The notes beneath the pieces are model-generated. The model did not search any database. It was given only the letters and a program-made list of their open reading frames with translations, and had not been told where the DNA came from. This document shows, one piece after another, positions 62,656 through 64,000 of a stretch of DNA of 64,000 nt. The position numbers and the translations under genes are program-made. How positions within the stretch are numbered: position 1 is the first letter of the stretch; every line of letters begins with the position of its first letter. The DNA is taken from assembly GCF_900166595.1 (NCBI RefSeq), contig NZ_LT745763.1, positions 3,347,333-3,411,332 on the forward strand, written 5' to 3'. The stretch comes from Virgibacillus dokdonensis. GTDB lineage: Bacteria > Bacillota > Bacilli > Bacillales > Amphibacillaceae.

Positions 62656-64000
62656 TTACAAAAACAATGACACGAGCCAAGGTGCTGCATACAACGTCAT
62701 AAATTGCACCCCATAATTTACTCCTTTACGGTGCAAAAATCCAGCAACAAGTGCCACAACAATAACGCCAGCTATATTTACAATTCCCGCATCCATATAG
62801 GCAAGCATAATGACAAGACCAAAGAATACACCTAACATGGCTTCATGCGGAATAAACCGGAATACGAAGGCACAAATTTGCTGTGCATATTTAATCGTAA
62901 TATAAAACGTGATACTAATAGCGACAATGGACCCAATTAATGTAGCAACAATAAAATCAGACATAGACAACATATGGTGCAGATTATTTTCTTCTGTAAA
63001 TACTGGTGGCGCATTAAACAAAGGACCACCCGGACCAATTGCTGTAGGAGACAAAGGTAAACCTATAGCAATTAACGGGATAAGCGTCCCAGATAAATAA
63101 GCTGCGTTTGTCAGTCCATCCATACTGGATATAGCTCGAGCCGCCTTTTTTACTGGATCTTTTATTCGACTGGTTAACGTTTCGCCAAGGAAAATTGTCA
63201 TGCCAACAGGACTCATAAAAAAGGTGAGCACTCCTAAGATAGATGAGATCGAAGTTGTACCAATCTCCCTTCTGGTAAGGATTTTAAACGGATTTGGGAA
63301 TCCTTTTACTTTTTCCGTTCGTCGCATTGCAATATCTTTTTTGCCATAGCGTGGAAGCTTCCTTCTGATCCTTCCATTAAGTAACTCTGCTAATTTTAAA
63401 ATGACCGGGCCTATGGTTATTCCTAAAAAGAAGGATGTAAATACAGTTTGATCTTCAGGAACGATGCCTGTTTCCCAATAAAACATACGTAAGCCTTGGA
63501 TCAAAACAGCAAACGGTACAATGGAAAGTAGTGCAATCCAACGATTTTTCGTCATAAGTGCTAAAAAGATGGCACCGCCAAGAAAAATTTGGCTCGCGTA
63601 TTGCGTGATTTCATCGGATAAGGGAGCGATTAAATTCGCCATTAATAAACTCATAGGTACAGCAATCACAGTACCAATAACGGAACCCGATGCCATTTTT
63701 CGAATGCTCAGCTCAGACATGCCATGTTTTTTTAATACCATCGCATGCTCAACCATTGGTGCCGACATTACCCCACCAGGAATTCCGGCAATGGCAACTG
63801 GGATAGAATCGGTTAATTTTTTAGCAACAATTGCGGATATAAAAAAGGCTAGAATAACAATGGGTTCAAAACCTGATAGCACTAGTACTAATGTAACCGG
63901 CGCCAAGACAGCGGTTTCATCCGTTCCAGGTGCTATTCCAATAATGGTATACAAAATAGATCCTGCCACAGAAGCAGCTATCAATTGAATAATTAATACA
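62656..64000 (-). CDS. TctA-like tripartite tricarboxylate transporter permease, 5' end outside window
   Basis: At least 442 residues. The hydrophobic segments and TctA motifs IAGIPGGVMSAPMVEHAMVLKKHG, NAAYLSGTLIPLIAIGLPLSPTAIGPGGPLFNAPP and LIGSIVAISITFYI identify the large membrane subunit of a citrate/tricarboxylate-type carrier. A TTG at 63984 could start the protein, but it has no SD and the frame stays open to 64000. The true start is probably beyond the window, where the TctB and TctC partners may also lie. Confidence 0.82.
   Translation of the reverse strand, partial: VLIIQLIAASVAGSILYTIIGIAPGTDETAVLAPVTLVLVLSGFEPIVILAFFISAIVAKKLTDSIPVAIAGIPGGVMSAPMVEHAMVLKKHGMSELSIRKMASGSVIGTVIAVPMSLLMANLIAPLSDEITQYASQIFLGGAIFLALMTKNRWIALLSIVPFAVLIQGLRMFYWETGIVPEDQTVFTSFFLGITIGPVILKLAELLNGRIRRKLPRYGKKDIAMRRTEKVKGFPNPFKILTRREIGTTSISSILGVLTFFMSPVGMTIFLGETLTSRIKDPVKKAARAISSMDGLTNAAYLSGTLIPLIAIGLPLSPTAIGPGGPLFNAPPVFTEENNLHHMLSMSDFIVATLIGSIVAISITFYITIKYAQQICAFVFRFIPHEAMLGVFFGLVIMLAYMDAGIVNIAGVIVVALVAGFLHRKGVNYGVQFMTLYAAPWLVSLFL

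Overview
The window is about 64 kb of low-GC DNA from a spore-forming member of the Bacillaceae. The evidence is a cortex-lytic enzyme of the YaaH/SleL type, a CotY/CotZ/ExsY coat protein, two DUF4183 proteins, a YtrA-type GntR regulator with its ABC genes, and a trp operon headed by two T-box riboswitches. AT-rich intergenic DNA and several dispersed intergenic repeats resemble what I remember from halotolerant genera such as Oceanobacillus or Virgibacillus. No rRNA or tRNA is present, so the genus is a guess.

Layout. 0-4.6 kb: yaaH-like gene, GNAT acetyltransferase, chemotaxis receptor. 4.8-6.4 kb: an intact IS256-family element with an 8-bp target duplication. 6.6-10.3 kb: a small secreted protein, an ABC ATPase and an 828-residue FtsX-type permease, laid out like an export or immunity unit. 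10.4-10.6 kb: a GC-rich array of ten 21-bp repeats. 10.6-19 kb: housekeeping genes (tag, mercaptopyruvate sulfurtransferase, pepT, fructosamine-kinase-like, PTS-IIC-like, nitroreductase, ddl). 19-25 kb: probable spore-surface genes. 24.9-32 kb: promoter, two tandem Trp T-boxes, then trpEGDCFBA with overlapping genes. 32.1-33.4 kb: an IS30-family element. 33.8-49.3 kb: a surface-polysaccharide cluster with four glycosyltransferases of family 1/4 type (three of them paralogous), one GT2, one CgeB-like, and homologues of all five enzymes of a WbpA/B/E/D/I-like route to a diacetamido uronic acid nucleotide sugar. It also holds a decayed glucuronyl C5-epimerase. 50-53 kb: more small spore-coat-like genes and CotZ. 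53.5-56.7 kb: a ytr-like operon with a palindromic operator. 57-64 kb: exoA, an MBL hydrolase, DUF4183 genes, a lipoprotein hydrolase and a TctA-like permease cut by the window end.

The most unusual signal is a structured RNA-like module of about 200 nt found twice. One copy lies directly after the transposase of the IS256 element (6121-6330, + strand), the other upstream of the transposase of the unrelated IS30 element (33182-33385, - strand). Both copies are in transposase sense. They share the same helices in the same order, with compensatory base changes and conserved single-stranded motifs. Two insertion sequences from different transposase families thus carry one homologous non-coding module that I do not recognise.
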